A stretch of DNA of 19,719 nt. Origin: Desulfuromonadaceae bacterium. GTDB lineage: Bacteria > Desulfobacterota > Desulfuromonadia > Desulfuromonadales > Desulfuromonadaceae. The position numbers and the translations under genes were made by a program. This document shows, in pieces, positions 6,354 through 14,866 of this stretch. The stretch spans positions 1 through 19,719 of the forward strand of contig JAMOOS010000035.1 of assembly GCA_027065245.1 (NCBI GenBank), in the 5' to 3' direction. How positions within the stretch are numbered: position 1 is the stretch's first letter; each line of letters begins with the position of its first letter. The notes under the pieces are model-generated. The model had not been told where the DNA came from. It ran no database searches and worked only from the letters and a program-made list of their open reading frames with translations.

Positions 6354-7511
6354 TTATAACATTGACAACGATTTTGACGCATAGCCACGCAGCTTGCGTG
6401 ACGAACCATCTTTGGCAACCCTGGACAGGGTTTTGCGGTACCTGCTGTTGCCGGACGCGCCCAGCACCTTGCACAACCACGCCATGGCATCAATCTGGTT
6501 GCGCCCGCCATCTTTTTTGTAGCCTTTGAGCAACGCTTTTTCCACCTCGTTCATAAGTGCAGTCTGGAACATCCGCGCCCGGATAATCCGTTTGGCTGCA
6601 TCGCGCTGCGACAGGGCATTACCACTACGCAACTGGCGGGCATACTGCGCCGCTTTACCACTTAAAGCCGGTGCCGACTTGCCCTTTTTCACCGTTCGTT
6701 TTACCGCTTTTTTAGCTCTACTCGCCCGATGACTGCTAACCTTAGGCAACGGTTTCAGTGGCCCGCGCAAGCTCTTGACCATCTGACCGTAGGTGATGGC
6801 GTTAGGACTGGTCTCCTTGACAATGGTGGCCTTGGAAATATTGCCGCGCACCGACACTATTTTGATCTTGCCGGTCTCAATCTGCTCCACATCAAGCACT
6901 TCGCCGGTTTTCGGGTGTTTGATTACATTGCCTTCTTTATAGACAATGAACTCCATCCCCTGCTTAACCCCGGCGCGACGACCCAGGTCTATGCGTAATT
7001 CCTTGCCCTTGCGCTGCACAACATAACCTTCGAGGGGAAAGTTCTTGATGATTTTTTCCGACATCTGCACCACCAGGCGCTGCAAACTGGTGGTGTTGGT
7101 GCTACTGACGTTTTCGGCAGCTATGATGGAGGCGCTTTCCACGTCGATAATACGGGCGTTAATTTCGGTAACGTTGCGCAGCTTCATCACGCTGCCACTG
7201 ATGATAACTTTAACGCCGAGAATCTTACCCAACTGAGAAGCAGAATCCTGGTCGATAATTCCGCTCATGGCCAGTTTTTGCTCCGCCAGAATTTTTTCCA
7301 GCATACTGCGTTCCACCACCTCGAAACGCCCCTCTTTAACCATGGCAGTAATAAACCATTCGGCAACGATTTTACCCATATCCTTGGTTTCAAAATTGCT
7401 GCCCTGCAAGGTAAAATCGAGTACGGCAATCTTGGTTTTTTTAAAATCGGCATGAGCCGCAGGCGCCAGCACCGCCAGCAGCAAAACAAATACACACAAA
7501 CGTCTGAACAT
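6354..7511 (-). CDS. CsgG/FlgO-like exported protein with extra C-terminal domain
   Basis: This 385-residue exported protein has a signal peptide (residues 1-21, cleavage near AHA). Residues 25-158 form a CsgG/LpoB/FlgO-like alpha/beta domain: KIAVLDF, then FEVVERSMLEKILAEQKL, GVKVIISGSV and ARIIDVESASII. Residues about 163-235 resemble the small beta domain at the C-terminus of FlgT (IDLGRRAGVKQGMEFIVYKEG). A Lys/Arg-rich linker (252-282) and a roughly 100-residue, probably HEAT-like helical tail follow. No lipobox cysteine is seen, so it is probably soluble in the periplasm. The ATG at 7511 has GGAGGGGG upstream. It follows the FlgT-like gene by 26 bp, suggesting the two proteins work together, perhaps in outer-membrane or flagellar-base assembly. 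The exact role is unknown. Confidence 0.75.
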   Translation of the reverse strand: MFRRLCVFVLLLAVLAPAAHADFKKTKIAVLDFTLQGSNFETKDMGKIVAEWFITAMVKEGRFEVVERSMLEKILAEQKLAMSGIIDQDSASQLGKILGVKVIISGSVMKLRNVTEINARIIDVESASIIAAENVSSTNTTSLQRLVVQMSEKIIKNFPLEGYVVQRKGKELRIDLGRRAGVKQGMEFIVYKEGNVIKHPKTGEVLDVEQIETGKIKIVSVRGNISKATIVKETSPNAITYGQMVKSLRGPLKPLPKVSSHRASRAKKAVKRTVKKGKSAPALSGKAAQYARQLRSGNALSQRDAAKRIIRARMFQTALMNEVEKALLKGYKKDGGRNQIDAMAWLCKVLGASGNSRYRKTLSRVAKDGSSRKLRGYASKSLSML

Positions 7512-7537
7512 AACAGCAACCCCCTCCCTGAGGCACA

Positions 7538-8656
7538 TCATTTTACTTCCACAACTATCCGCTTACCGACAACTGTGGTTACTGCCAGTTTACCGTCAGC
7601 CAGTTTTTTTCCGTCTACCGCTTCGCAAAAGCTGTCGACATTGCCCTGGTAAACCACATCGCATTGCAGCTCGCCCGAGGCAAAGCGCCGTTTGTTGGCA
7701 CTGCGTACACCATCGAGGCCGCGCAGCATCTCCAGCAGCTGTTTCTGCTGGGAATAACTGCCCAGACCGCGCACAGTAACGTCCAAGGTATAGCCGTTGT
7801 TCACCTGGTTCTGGAACGAGGTAACAATGGTTTCAAATAATTTGCGATCCATCAGCCGTTTGGCCGCCTTGAGCACCGCCCCCTGCAACGCGGCCTCCTG
7901 GGACAGGTGCGCCATGGCGCTACGGGCGTTTTTTGCAGTGATAATACGGGAATTGGAACAATCATAAACCCTGGCGCTTATCTGCGCCTGCGCCGAGTAC
8001 ATGCCGCTGCCGGAGAGCAGGTTGTTTTTTTGTGGATTGGCCTTCACCTGACCGATAAGAATATATTCGGCACCGTTATCGGCACCGATTCTCGCCGCCA
8101 CCACCGGATCACCGGCTATGGCCTTGCGAATCTGCTCCTGCTTGTACCGGTGCAAAGTGGCAACCATGGCTGGCGACACCACATCAAAATCCTTGCTGGT
8201 GAGATAATCGACAATTTCACTCTCCGCCGCCTTGGCATTATCCCCTTCCATCAGCACCAGCATACGCGGGCGCTGCATCGATTCCAACAGAATGTGCAAC
8301 GCCATCAGATCGGCACGAATATCGTCCAGGGAAACCACGGCGCGAATGGTGACACACTGGTCATCACCCTCCTTACGCGTGCCCAGTTTTTCATAGCGGC
8401 GCACGGCCCCACTGGTTTTGGTAAGCACCAGATCTTTTTTGAGGGTAAAGTTTTCTATCTCGGTCTGCGATACCAGCACCGTGCCAACCCCCTGCTCTAC
8501 AGCAGCGCGTTTGGCGTCCAGCAACGCGGCATTCATGGTGGAGCCGCACCCTTCAACCACTACTTCGGTATCGCCACTGACGCTGGCTGATACCGACACA
8601 GCAACTAAAAGTATGCTCACCACGATAAATAAACATCTTTTCATCACCAGATTCAA
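7538..8656 (-). CDS. Exported FlgT-like/LPP20-like protein of unknown function
   Basis: This 372-residue protein begins with a signal peptide (hydrophobic run up to about residue 25, VSVSASVSG). Residues 28-120 resemble the N-terminal domain of the flagellar-assembly protein FlgT and LPP20-type proteins: VVEGCGSTMNAALLDAKRAAVEQGVGT, with a later VTIRAVVSLDD. The middle region (130-250), with RMLVLM, VVSPAMVATLHR and EYILIGQV, is CsgG-like in pattern. A C-terminal domain at about 290-372 has TVRGLGSYSQQKQLLEML. The preferred start is a TTG at 8656, because GGAGG lies nine bases upstream; an ATG at 8644 has no well-placed ribosome site. It heads a four-gene minus-strand run. Similarity is by pattern only, so the role is inferred. 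Confidence 0.75.
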   Translation of the reverse strand: MNLVMKRCLFIVVSILLVAVSVSASVSGDTEVVVEGCGSTMNAALLDAKRAAVEQGVGTVLVSQTEIENFTLKKDLVLTKTSGAVRRYEKLGTRKEGDDQCVTIRAVVSLDDIRADLMALHILLESMQRPRMLVLMEGDNAKAAESEIVDYLTSKDFDVVSPAMVATLHRYKQEQIRKAIAGDPVVAARIGADNGAEYILIGQVKANPQKNNLLSGSGMYSAQAQISARVYDCSNSRIITAKNARSAMAHLSQEAALQGAVLKAAKRLMDRKLFETIVTSFQNQVNNGYTLDVTVRGLGSYSQQKQLLEMLRGLDGVRSANKRRFASGELQCDVVYQGNVDSFCEAVDGKKLADGKLAVTTVVGKRIVVEVK

Positions 8657-8913
8657 ACCTGTTATCCTCCCCGGTTACGTGCACATTTGTCACTTTATAT
8701 CTTCGCAGCATATACCACGCGATAAAAGAACGAAAGTCAATGACAGGTATACCATATCAGCAAGAAACGGTAAATTAGTTGTCCCATGGACTGCGTTATT
8801 GTCAAACGCGGCACAGCCGCGCACCATTCCAGGGTCTGTTGAGCTTGCCAAAGATTTGCTCCCATCCCAAGCGGTCATTTTACGCTTCGATCCGTAAGTC
8901 CCAACAGGCACTT
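8657..8913. other. Gene-free spacer between the ppdK terminator and the FlgT-like gene
   Basis: This stretch should hold the promoter and leader of the minus-strand FlgT-like operon. A TTGACT is visible on the minus strand (8735-8740), with weak -10 candidates downstream (TGGTAT at 17 bp, TATATG at 20 bp). There is a perfect hairpin CGCGGC-ACA-GCCGCG at 8807-8821 with a competing GCGTT/AACGC (8793-8809). An open frame on the minus strand (8690-8956) runs through the terminator, has no ribosome site and is not accepted as a gene. I do not recognise a known riboswitch. Confidence 0.4.
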
Positions 8914-8951
8914 GCAAAAAAGCCCCCGCAGGTATGCGGAGGCCTTTTTGC
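8914..8951 (-). terminator. Intrinsic, bidirectional terminator after ppdK
   Basis: The arms GCAAAAAaGCCcCCGCA and TGCGGaGGCcTTTTTGC pair around the loop GGTA. There are A-runs on one side and T-runs on the other, so it can act on both strands. It lies 32 bp past the ppdK stop codon and ends the mgtE-to-ppdK transcript. Confidence 0.9.
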
Positions 8952-8982
8952 AACAATTACTCTGTCCAACCGGCCAGAACGG

Positions 8983-11643
8983 CTACTCCTCCAGCAGCGC
9001 CGCGTGAGCCGCCGCCAGTCGGGCGATGGGAACCCGGTAGGGTGAGCAGGAGACGTAATCGAGGCCGATCTTGTGGCAGAAGATTACGCTGGACGGCTCG
9101 CCGCCGTGTTCGCCGCAGATACCCAACTTGATGTTGGAGCGGGTGGCACGCCCTTTTTCGCAGCCCATCTTCACCAGCTGGCCGACACCGTCCTGGTCGA
9201 TGGCGACAAACGGATCGGCGGGGTAGATCTCCTGCGCCACATACGACGGCAAAAACTTGCCGGCATCGTCACGCGACAAACCGTAGGTGGTCTGGGTAAG
9301 ATCGTTGGTGCCAAAAGAGAAGAAATCTGCCTGGGTGGCAATCTGGTCGGCGGTAAGAGCAGCGCGCGGCAGCTCGATCATGGTACCTACCAGGTATTCC
9401 ACCTTTACGCCGTATTCCTGCAACACGGCGTTGGCCACACGCACCGTATTGGCACGCAGAATCTCCAGCTCCTTCACCTCGGAGATCAGGGGAATCATAA
9501 TCTCCGGCACGATATCGTAGCCCTCTTCCTTTACCAGCTGACAGGCCGCTTCCATGATGGCGCGCACCTGCATATCGTAGATTTCGGGATAAGTGATACC
9601 AAGGCGGCAACCGCGATGGCCAAGCATGGGGTTGAACTCATGCAGCGATTCCACCTTCTGGCGCAGGGTTTCCTCGCTTACCCCCATGGACTGCGACAAC
9701 TCGGCAATCTCGGCGGCGGTATTGGGCAAGAACTCGTGCAGGGGCGGATCGAGCAGACGGATGGTAACCGGCAGCCCCTTCATCTCGCGGAACAGACCGA
9801 GGAAATCGGCGCGCTGCATGTCGATAATCTTGGCCAGCGCCTGCTTGCGACCATCGAGATCCTCGGCGAGAATCATCTCGCGCACCGCCATGATGCGCTC
9901 CCCTTCAAAAAACATGTGCTCGGTGCGGCACAGGCCGATCCCCTCGGCGCCAAAAGTACGCGCCACGGCGGAATCGGCGGGCGTATCGGCATTGGTACGC
10001 ACCTTGAGGCGGCGGAACTGGTCAACCCAGTTCATCAGGCTTTCAAAGTCGCCGGTAAGTTGCGGCTTGACGGTGGGAACCACACCGAGCATCACCTCGC
10101 CACTGGAGCCATCCAGAGTGATAACATCACCTTTTTTGACCACATTGCCGTTTTTGTCGCTGAACTGCTGGGCGGCGTAATCCACTTTGATATCGCCACA
10201 GCCGGACACACAGCATTTGCCCATGCCGCGCGCCACCACGGCGGCGTGGGAAGTCATGCCGCCACGCGCGGTCAGAATCCCCTCGGCGGCGTTCATGCCG
10301 TGGATATCCTCGGGGCTGGTTTCTATCCGCACCAGGATCACCTGCTCACCGGCAGCCTTGGCAGCTTCGGCCTCGTCGGCGGAGAACACCACCTTGCCAG
10401 AAGCGGCGCCGGGTGAGGCGGCCAACCCTTTGGCGATAACCTGCTTCGGCGCTTTGGGGTCGAGGGAGGGATGCAGCAACTGATCAAGCTGATCCGGCTC
10501 CACGCGCAGCACCGCCTCTTTTTCACTGATCAGTCCCTCTTTCACCATGTCCACGGCAATCTTCACCGCCGCCCTGGCGGTGCGCTTGCCGTTACGGGTC
10601 TGCAACATGAACAAGCGGCCCTTCTCAATGGTGAACTCGATATCCTGCATGTCGCGGTAGTGTTTTTCCAGCTTCTGCTGAATCTCCATCAACTGGGCGT
10701 AGCACTCCGGCATCACCTCTTCCATGGAGGGGAGGCTGCCGTCGCCGCCAGCCTTGTTGATCGGCTGCGGTGTACGGATACCGGCTACCACGTCCTCGCC
10801 CTGGGCGTTGACGAGAAACTCGCCAAAAAACACATTTTCGCCGGTGGAGGGGTTACGGGTAAAGGCCACGCCGGTGGCACAGTCGTCGCCCATGTTGCCG
10901 AACACCATGGACTGTACATTGACGGCGGTACCCCACTCGGCGGGGATATTGTTGAGGCGACGGTAGTAGATGGCCCGATCGTTCATCCACGAACCGAACA
11001 CCGCGCCGATGGCACCCCACAGCTGCTCTTGCGGATCTTCGGGAAACGACTCACCCAGCTCCTCGCTGTACTTGTTTTTGAACTGTGTCACCAGTTCCTT
11101 GAGGTCGGCGGCACTAAGAGCGGTATCCTCGCTCACGCCGCGGTCATTCTTCATCTGCTCCAGAATATCTTCCAGCACTTCGCCATCGAGCCCCTTGACC
11201 ACGTTGGCATACATCTGGATAAAACGGCGATAGGAATCAAAAGCAAAGCGCTCGTCGCCGCTCTGCTTGACCACCCCCTGAACGGTGATATCGTTAAGCC
11301 CCAGGTTGAGCACCGTATCCATCATCCCCGGCATGGATGCGCGTGCGCCGGAACGGACCGACACCAGCAGCGGATTGGCGCCATCGCCGAATTTTTTACC
11401 CATCAGCTGCTCAACCTCGCGCAGCTTCTCCTCCACCTGCTCTTTGAGACCGGCGGGATAGTTGCGCTCGTTCTTGTAGTACTCGTTGCATACTTCAGTG
11501 GTAATGGTAAAACCGGCGGGAACCGGCAGACCTATGGAGGTCATCTCCGCCAGGTTGGCGCCCTTGCCGCCAAGAAGATTTTTCATTTCACCCGAGCCTT
11601 CGGCTTTGCCAGCGCCAAAGAAGTACACATACTTGACTGCCAT
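8983..11643 (-). CDS. ppdK: Pyruvate, phosphate dikinase
   Basis: This 886-residue cytoplasmic enzyme interconverts pyruvate, ATP and phosphate with phosphoenolpyruvate, AMP and pyrophosphate. All domains are in order. The N-terminal ATP-grasp domain (1-350) contains GGKGANLAEM and SVRSGARASMPGMMDT. The swivelling phosphohistidine domain has the catalytic His466 in GGMTSHAAVV, with the regulatory Thr464 two residues before it. The C-terminal PEP/pyruvate barrel has GTNDLTQTTYGLSRDD and the catalytic Cys843 in CGEHGGEP. The length is normal. The ATG at 11643 has AGGAGG seven bases upstream. It follows glyS by 51 bp and ends the operon before a strong terminator. In anaerobes of this group it feeds gluconeogenesis or interchanges pyruvate and PEP. 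Confidence 0.98.
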   Translation of the reverse strand: MAVKYVYFFGAGKAEGSGEMKNLLGGKGANLAEMTSIGLPVPAGFTITTEVCNEYYKNERNYPAGLKEQVEEKLREVEQLMGKKFGDGANPLLVSVRSGARASMPGMMDTVLNLGLNDITVQGVVKQSGDERFAFDSYRRFIQMYANVVKGLDGEVLEDILEQMKNDRGVSEDTALSAADLKELVTQFKNKYSEELGESFPEDPQEQLWGAIGAVFGSWMNDRAIYYRRLNNIPAEWGTAVNVQSMVFGNMGDDCATGVAFTRNPSTGENVFFGEFLVNAQGEDVVAGIRTPQPINKAGGDGSLPSMEEVMPECYAQLMEIQQKLEKHYRDMQDIEFTIEKGRLFMLQTRNGKRTARAAVKIAVDMVKEGLISEKEAVLRVEPDQLDQLLHPSLDPKAPKQVIAKGLAASPGAASGKVVFSADEAEAAKAAGEQVILVRIETSPEDIHGMNAAEGILTARGGMTSHAAVVARGMGKCCVSGCGDIKVDYAAQQFSDKNGNVVKKGDVITLDGSSGEVMLGVVPTVKPQLTGDFESLMNWVDQFRRLKVRTNADTPADSAVARTFGAEGIGLCRTEHMFFEGERIMAVREMILAEDLDGRKQALAKIIDMQRADFLGLFREMKGLPVTIRLLDPPLHEFLPNTAAEIAELSQSMGVSEETLRQKVESLHEFNPMLGHRGCRLGITYPEIYDMQVRAIMEAACQLVKEEGYDIVPEIMIPLISEVKELEILRANTVRVANAVLQEYGVKVEYLVGTMIELPRAALTADQIATQADFFSFGTNDLTQTTYGLSRDDAGKFLPSYVAQEIYPADPFVAIDQDGVGQLVKMGCEKGRATRSNIKLGICGEHGGEPSSVIFCHKIGLDYVSCSPYRVPIARLAAAHAALLEE

Positions 11644-11694
11644 CAGTCTTCCTCCTAGAAAAATAGGTTAATCAAACGGCACCACCCGCTAATA

Positions 11695-13761
11695 TCAGGC
11701 GGCAATTCGAGAAAAGTCTGCCAGCCCGGCAAACAGTCCGGCTACCTGCGTCAGCAGCGCCAGACGATTATTTTTGACCGCTTCGTCGTCCGTCATGACC
11801 ATGACACCGTCAAAAAAGGCGTCAACATCGGCTCGCAGAGCCGCAACAGTACGCAACACCCCTGGATAATCCCCCTCAGCCATAAGAGCGGTAACATCCT
11901 GCTGCGCCTGCTGTAACCCGGCATAGAGTCTTTTCTCACACTCCTCCACGAAAACATTGCTGTCTACGGCGTAATCCACGCCGCCTTTGATAATGTTACC
12001 CACCCGCTTGAATGTTGCCGCCAAGGCGGCAAAATCGGGCTGCTGCTTCATCTGCGCCAAGGCGCGCACCCGCTGCAGGGCGTCAATCACATCGTCAAAC
12101 CCGGCCGCCAGTACCGCTTCGACAATATCCGCCGGATAATTCTGGCCGGTAAGCATATTGACAAAGCGCAGGCGGATAAACTCAACCACCTCGGCACACA
12201 CCGTGGCACTGTCACGTTCCAGTTTATCCTCCAGTTGCGCCACCGCCTGTTCCACCAGCCGCGGCAGGGACAAGCGGTAACCCTTGTCGATGATGATATT
12301 GAGGATACCGATGGCGCAGCGCCGCAGAGCGTACGGATCGGCAGTCCCGGTGGGGATAAGACCGATACCGAAACAACCGCAGATAGTATCGATTTTATCG
12401 GCAATGGAGACAAACGCACCCACATTGTCACTGGGCAGCTCGCCACCCGCCTGGGTCGGCAGATAGTGCTCATAGATGGCATTGGCAACGCGCGGATCTT
12501 CCCCCTCGATAAGGGCGTATTCCCGCCCCATCACTCCCTGCAGCTCGGGAAACTCGTACACCATGCCGGTTTCCAGATCACACTTGCACAGCAGCGCCGC
12601 CCGCCGCGTCAACTCCAGTACCTCCGCATCGAGCTGCCGCGCCAGTTCCTCGGCCAGCGCGGTAAAACGCTGCACTTTGGCGTAACTGGTACCGAGTTTG
12701 GCCTGATAAACCACCGTCTTGAGCGCTTCCAGCCGACTTTCCAGCGGTTTTTTCTGATCCTCTTGCCAAAAGAACATGGCATCGGAAAGGCGGGCGCGCA
12801 GCACCCGCTCGTTACCGTTGATAACCACCTGCTCATCACGCGGACGGGTGTTGGAAACGGTGATAAACTTTGGCAGCAATTTGCCATCGGCGGCGGCAAT
12901 GGTGAAATAGCGCTGATGTTCTTTCATGGTGGTGATGAGCAGCTCGTCGGGCAGTTGCAGATATTTTTCGTCAAAGCCGCCACACAACACCACCGGATAC
13001 TCTACCAGGCAGGTTACCTCTTCGAGCAGTTTCTGATCGACATTGAGCTCGCCCCCCTGCTCACCGGCCACCCGCGCCACATCGTCGGCAATAATCTTCT
13101 TGCGCTGTTGCGGATCGACAATGACAAAGTGCTCCCGCGCCGTGGCGATATAATCTGCCAGGGTGGTGATTTCAAACGCCTGCGGTGCCATAAAGCGATG
13201 GCCATAGGAGAGCTTGCCGCTATCCAGCCCGGCATAGGAAAACGGCACCACTTCGCCGCCGTACAACGCGGCTATCCAATGGATGGGGCGGACGAAGCGG
13301 ACATCAAGGTCTTTCCAGCGCATAGACTTTTTGAACGACAGCGACGAGACGATCTTCAGCAGCAGCTCCGGCAGCAACTCCGCCACCGGCCGCCCCTCTA
13401 CCACTTTGGACAAAAACAGATAGCGCCCCTTGTCTGTTTCCCGCACGGTCAACTCACTTACATCAACACCGTTGGAACGGGCAAAGCCGAGTGCCGCCCT
13501 GGTGGGATTACCGTCGGCGTCAAAAGCCACCTTTTCCGACGGCCCGGACAGATTAAGCTCCTGGCGCTGCTGCTCTTCGGCCACATCACTAACTGCCAGC
13601 ACCAGCCGCCGCGGCGTGGACATGGTGATCACCTCGCCGTGAGCGATACGTGCGCCGTCCAGCTCCTTGCGGATCATCCGTTCCAGATCACGCATGGCCA
13701 CCGGCAGCATTCCGGCGGGGATCTCCTCGGTTCCAATCTCCAGAAACAGTTCTTTAGCCAT
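11695..13761 (-). CDS. glyS: Glycyl-tRNA synthetase beta subunit
   Basis: This 688-residue protein is the beta subunit of the bacterial two-subunit glycyl-tRNA synthetase, which with GlyQ charges tRNA-Gly. The N-terminus (MAKELFLEIGTEEIPAGML) is the family signature. The middle carries GYRLSLPRLVEQA and the HD-like region (YEFPELQGVMGREYA). The C-terminal part is a DALR-type anticodon-binding domain (VRALAQMKQQPDFAALAATFKRVGNI). The length is normal for the family. The ATG at 13761 has GGAG eight bases upstream. The 86-bp gap to glyQ contains two inverted repeats. The subunit recognises tRNA and is essential in most bacteria that use the two-subunit form. Confidence 0.97.
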   Translation of the reverse strand: MAKELFLEIGTEEIPAGMLPVAMRDLERMIRKELDGARIAHGEVITMSTPRRLVLAVSDVAEEQQRQELNLSGPSEKVAFDADGNPTRAALGFARSNGVDVSELTVRETDKGRYLFLSKVVEGRPVAELLPELLLKIVSSLSFKKSMRWKDLDVRFVRPIHWIAALYGGEVVPFSYAGLDSGKLSYGHRFMAPQAFEITTLADYIATAREHFVIVDPQQRKKIIADDVARVAGEQGGELNVDQKLLEEVTCLVEYPVVLCGGFDEKYLQLPDELLITTMKEHQRYFTIAAADGKLLPKFITVSNTRPRDEQVVINGNERVLRARLSDAMFFWQEDQKKPLESRLEALKTVVYQAKLGTSYAKVQRFTALAEELARQLDAEVLELTRRAALLCKCDLETGMVYEFPELQGVMGREYALIEGEDPRVANAIYEHYLPTQAGGELPSDNVGAFVSIADKIDTICGCFGIGLIPTGTADPYALRRCAIGILNIIIDKGYRLSLPRLVEQAVAQLEDKLERDSATVCAEVVEFIRLRFVNMLTGQNYPADIVEAVLAAGFDDVIDALQRVRALAQMKQQPDFAALAATFKRVGNIIKGGVDYAVDSNVFVEECEKRLYAGLQQAQQDVTALMAEGDYPGVLRTVAALRADVDAFFDGVMVMTDDEAVKNNRLALLTQVAGLFAGLADFSRIAA

Positions 13762-13783
13762 CGTTATTACTCCATATATTCGT

Positions 13784-13836
13784 TGGCGCTAGCGCCAGAC
13801 AACGCTTAAAGTACAAACCACGGCAGCACCGTGGTT
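13784..13836. repeat. Two inverted repeats in the glyQ-glyS gap
   Basis: A perfect 14-bp palindrome TGGCGCTAGCGCCA lies at 13784-13797. An 8-bp hairpin AACCACGG/CCGTGGTT with a 5-base loop lies at 13816-13836. Read on the minus strand, the second is followed by TGTACTT, a poor T-run, so full termination is unlikely. A processing site or a weak attenuator between the two subunit genes is possible. Confidence 0.65.
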
Positions 13837-13847
13837 CGTTATATCAA

Positions 13848-14717
13848 TCACTTTTTCAGTAAGGGGAAACCCAGACGTTCTCTTTGGGCCACATACCCTT
13901 CGGCGCACAGGCGCGACAAGTTACGCACCCGACCGATGTAACCGGCGCGCTCGGTAACCGATATGGCCCCGCGCGCATCGAGCAAGTTGAACGCGTGGGA
14001 AGCCTTCATGACAAAATCGTAGGCGGGAAAGACCAGATCCTTCTGCGCCAGTTTTATGCACTCTTTCTCGTACATATCGAACAACTGGAACAGCATGTCC
14101 ACGTCCGCTTCCTCAAAATTGTAGGCCGAAAATTCTACCTCGGTCTGATGGTGGATATCGCCGTACTTGATACCGTCGACCCATTCCAGATCGTAAACGT
14201 TGTCAACACCCTGGATATACATGGCGATACGCTCGCAGCCGTAGGTAATCTCGCCGGGAATCGGCTTTAAGTCAATACCACCCACCTGCTGAAAATAGGT
14301 AAACTGGGTGATCTCCATACCGTCGAGCCACACTTCCCAGCCCAGTCCCCAGGCGCCAAGGGTGGGAGATTCCCAGTCATCCTCGACAAAACGGATATCG
14401 TGGCAGGCGGAATCGATACCGAAGCTGCGCAGCGATTCCAGGTACAGATCCTGAATATCCAGCGGCGCCGGCTTGAGAATAACCTGAAACTGATAGTAGT
14501 GCTGCAGACGGTTGGGATTCTCGCCGTAGCGGCCATCGGTGGGACGGCGCGACGGTTCCACATAAGCCACATTCCACGGCTCCGGCCCCAGAGAACGGAG
14601 AAACGTGGCCGGGTTGAACGTACCGGCACCCTTTTCCATATCGTACGGCTGCTGGATGACACACCCCTGTTTGGCCCAGAAATTCTGTAACGACAAAATC
14701 AGATCTTGAAATGTCAC
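13848..14717 (-). CDS. glyQ: Glycyl-tRNA synthetase alpha subunit
   Basis: This 289-residue catalytic subunit activates glycine and, with GlyS, attaches it to tRNA-Gly. It is a class II synthetase of the small alpha-subunit type. Family landmarks are FWAKQGCVIQQPYDMEKGAGTFNPATFLR at the start (signature with QQPYD), EPSRRPTDGRYGENPNR, WEVWLDGMEITQFTYFQQ and ITYGCERIAMY. The start is the GTG at 14717, seven bases after GGAGG; it restores the usual family length, whereas an upstream ATG at 14756 would add 13 residues unlike the family. It follows recO by 145 bp and may have its own promoter. Confidence 0.97.
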   Translation of the reverse strand: MTFQDLILSLQNFWAKQGCVIQQPYDMEKGAGTFNPATFLRSLGPEPWNVAYVEPSRRPTDGRYGENPNRLQHYYQFQVILKPAPLDIQDLYLESLRSFGIDSACHDIRFVEDDWESPTLGAWGLGWEVWLDGMEITQFTYFQQVGGIDLKPIPGEITYGCERIAMYIQGVDNVYDLEWVDGIKYGDIHHQTEVEFSAYNFEEADVDMLFQLFDMYEKECIKLAQKDLVFPAYDFVMKASHAFNLLDARGAISVTERAGYIGRVRNLSRLCAEGYVAQRERLGFPLLKK

Positions 14718-14836
14718 GGTAAACCCTCCGGTAACGCTGACGGCGAACGGCAGCATACGGGCAGAAAAACATTGATGGGAACGACGCTGTTTTTACGCAC
14801 ACCGCACCCGAAATAACCACAGTCATAAAAAGGGGA

Positions 14837-14866
14837 TAATTAGCTTATTGCACCGCTGTATGTCAA
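14837..14866 (-). promoter_or_regulatory. Possible internal promoter for glyQS
   Basis: On the minus strand a perfect TTGACA (14861-14866) overlaps the recO stop codon. It is followed after 18 bp by TAATTA (14837-14842), a weak -10. Its place, about 120 bp before the glyQ start, would let glyQ-glyS-ppdK be made independently of mgtE-recO. Confidence 0.4.

Noticed and set aside
8690..8956. 88-codon minus-strand open frame downstream of ppdK
   Set aside because: It starts inside the terminator stem, has no ribosome site and covers the expected promoter region.
9073..13809. Long plus-strand open frames opposite ppdK and glyS
   Set aside because: They are antisense to two well-recognised enzymes, have no domain-like sequence and are expected from the GC-rich codon use.
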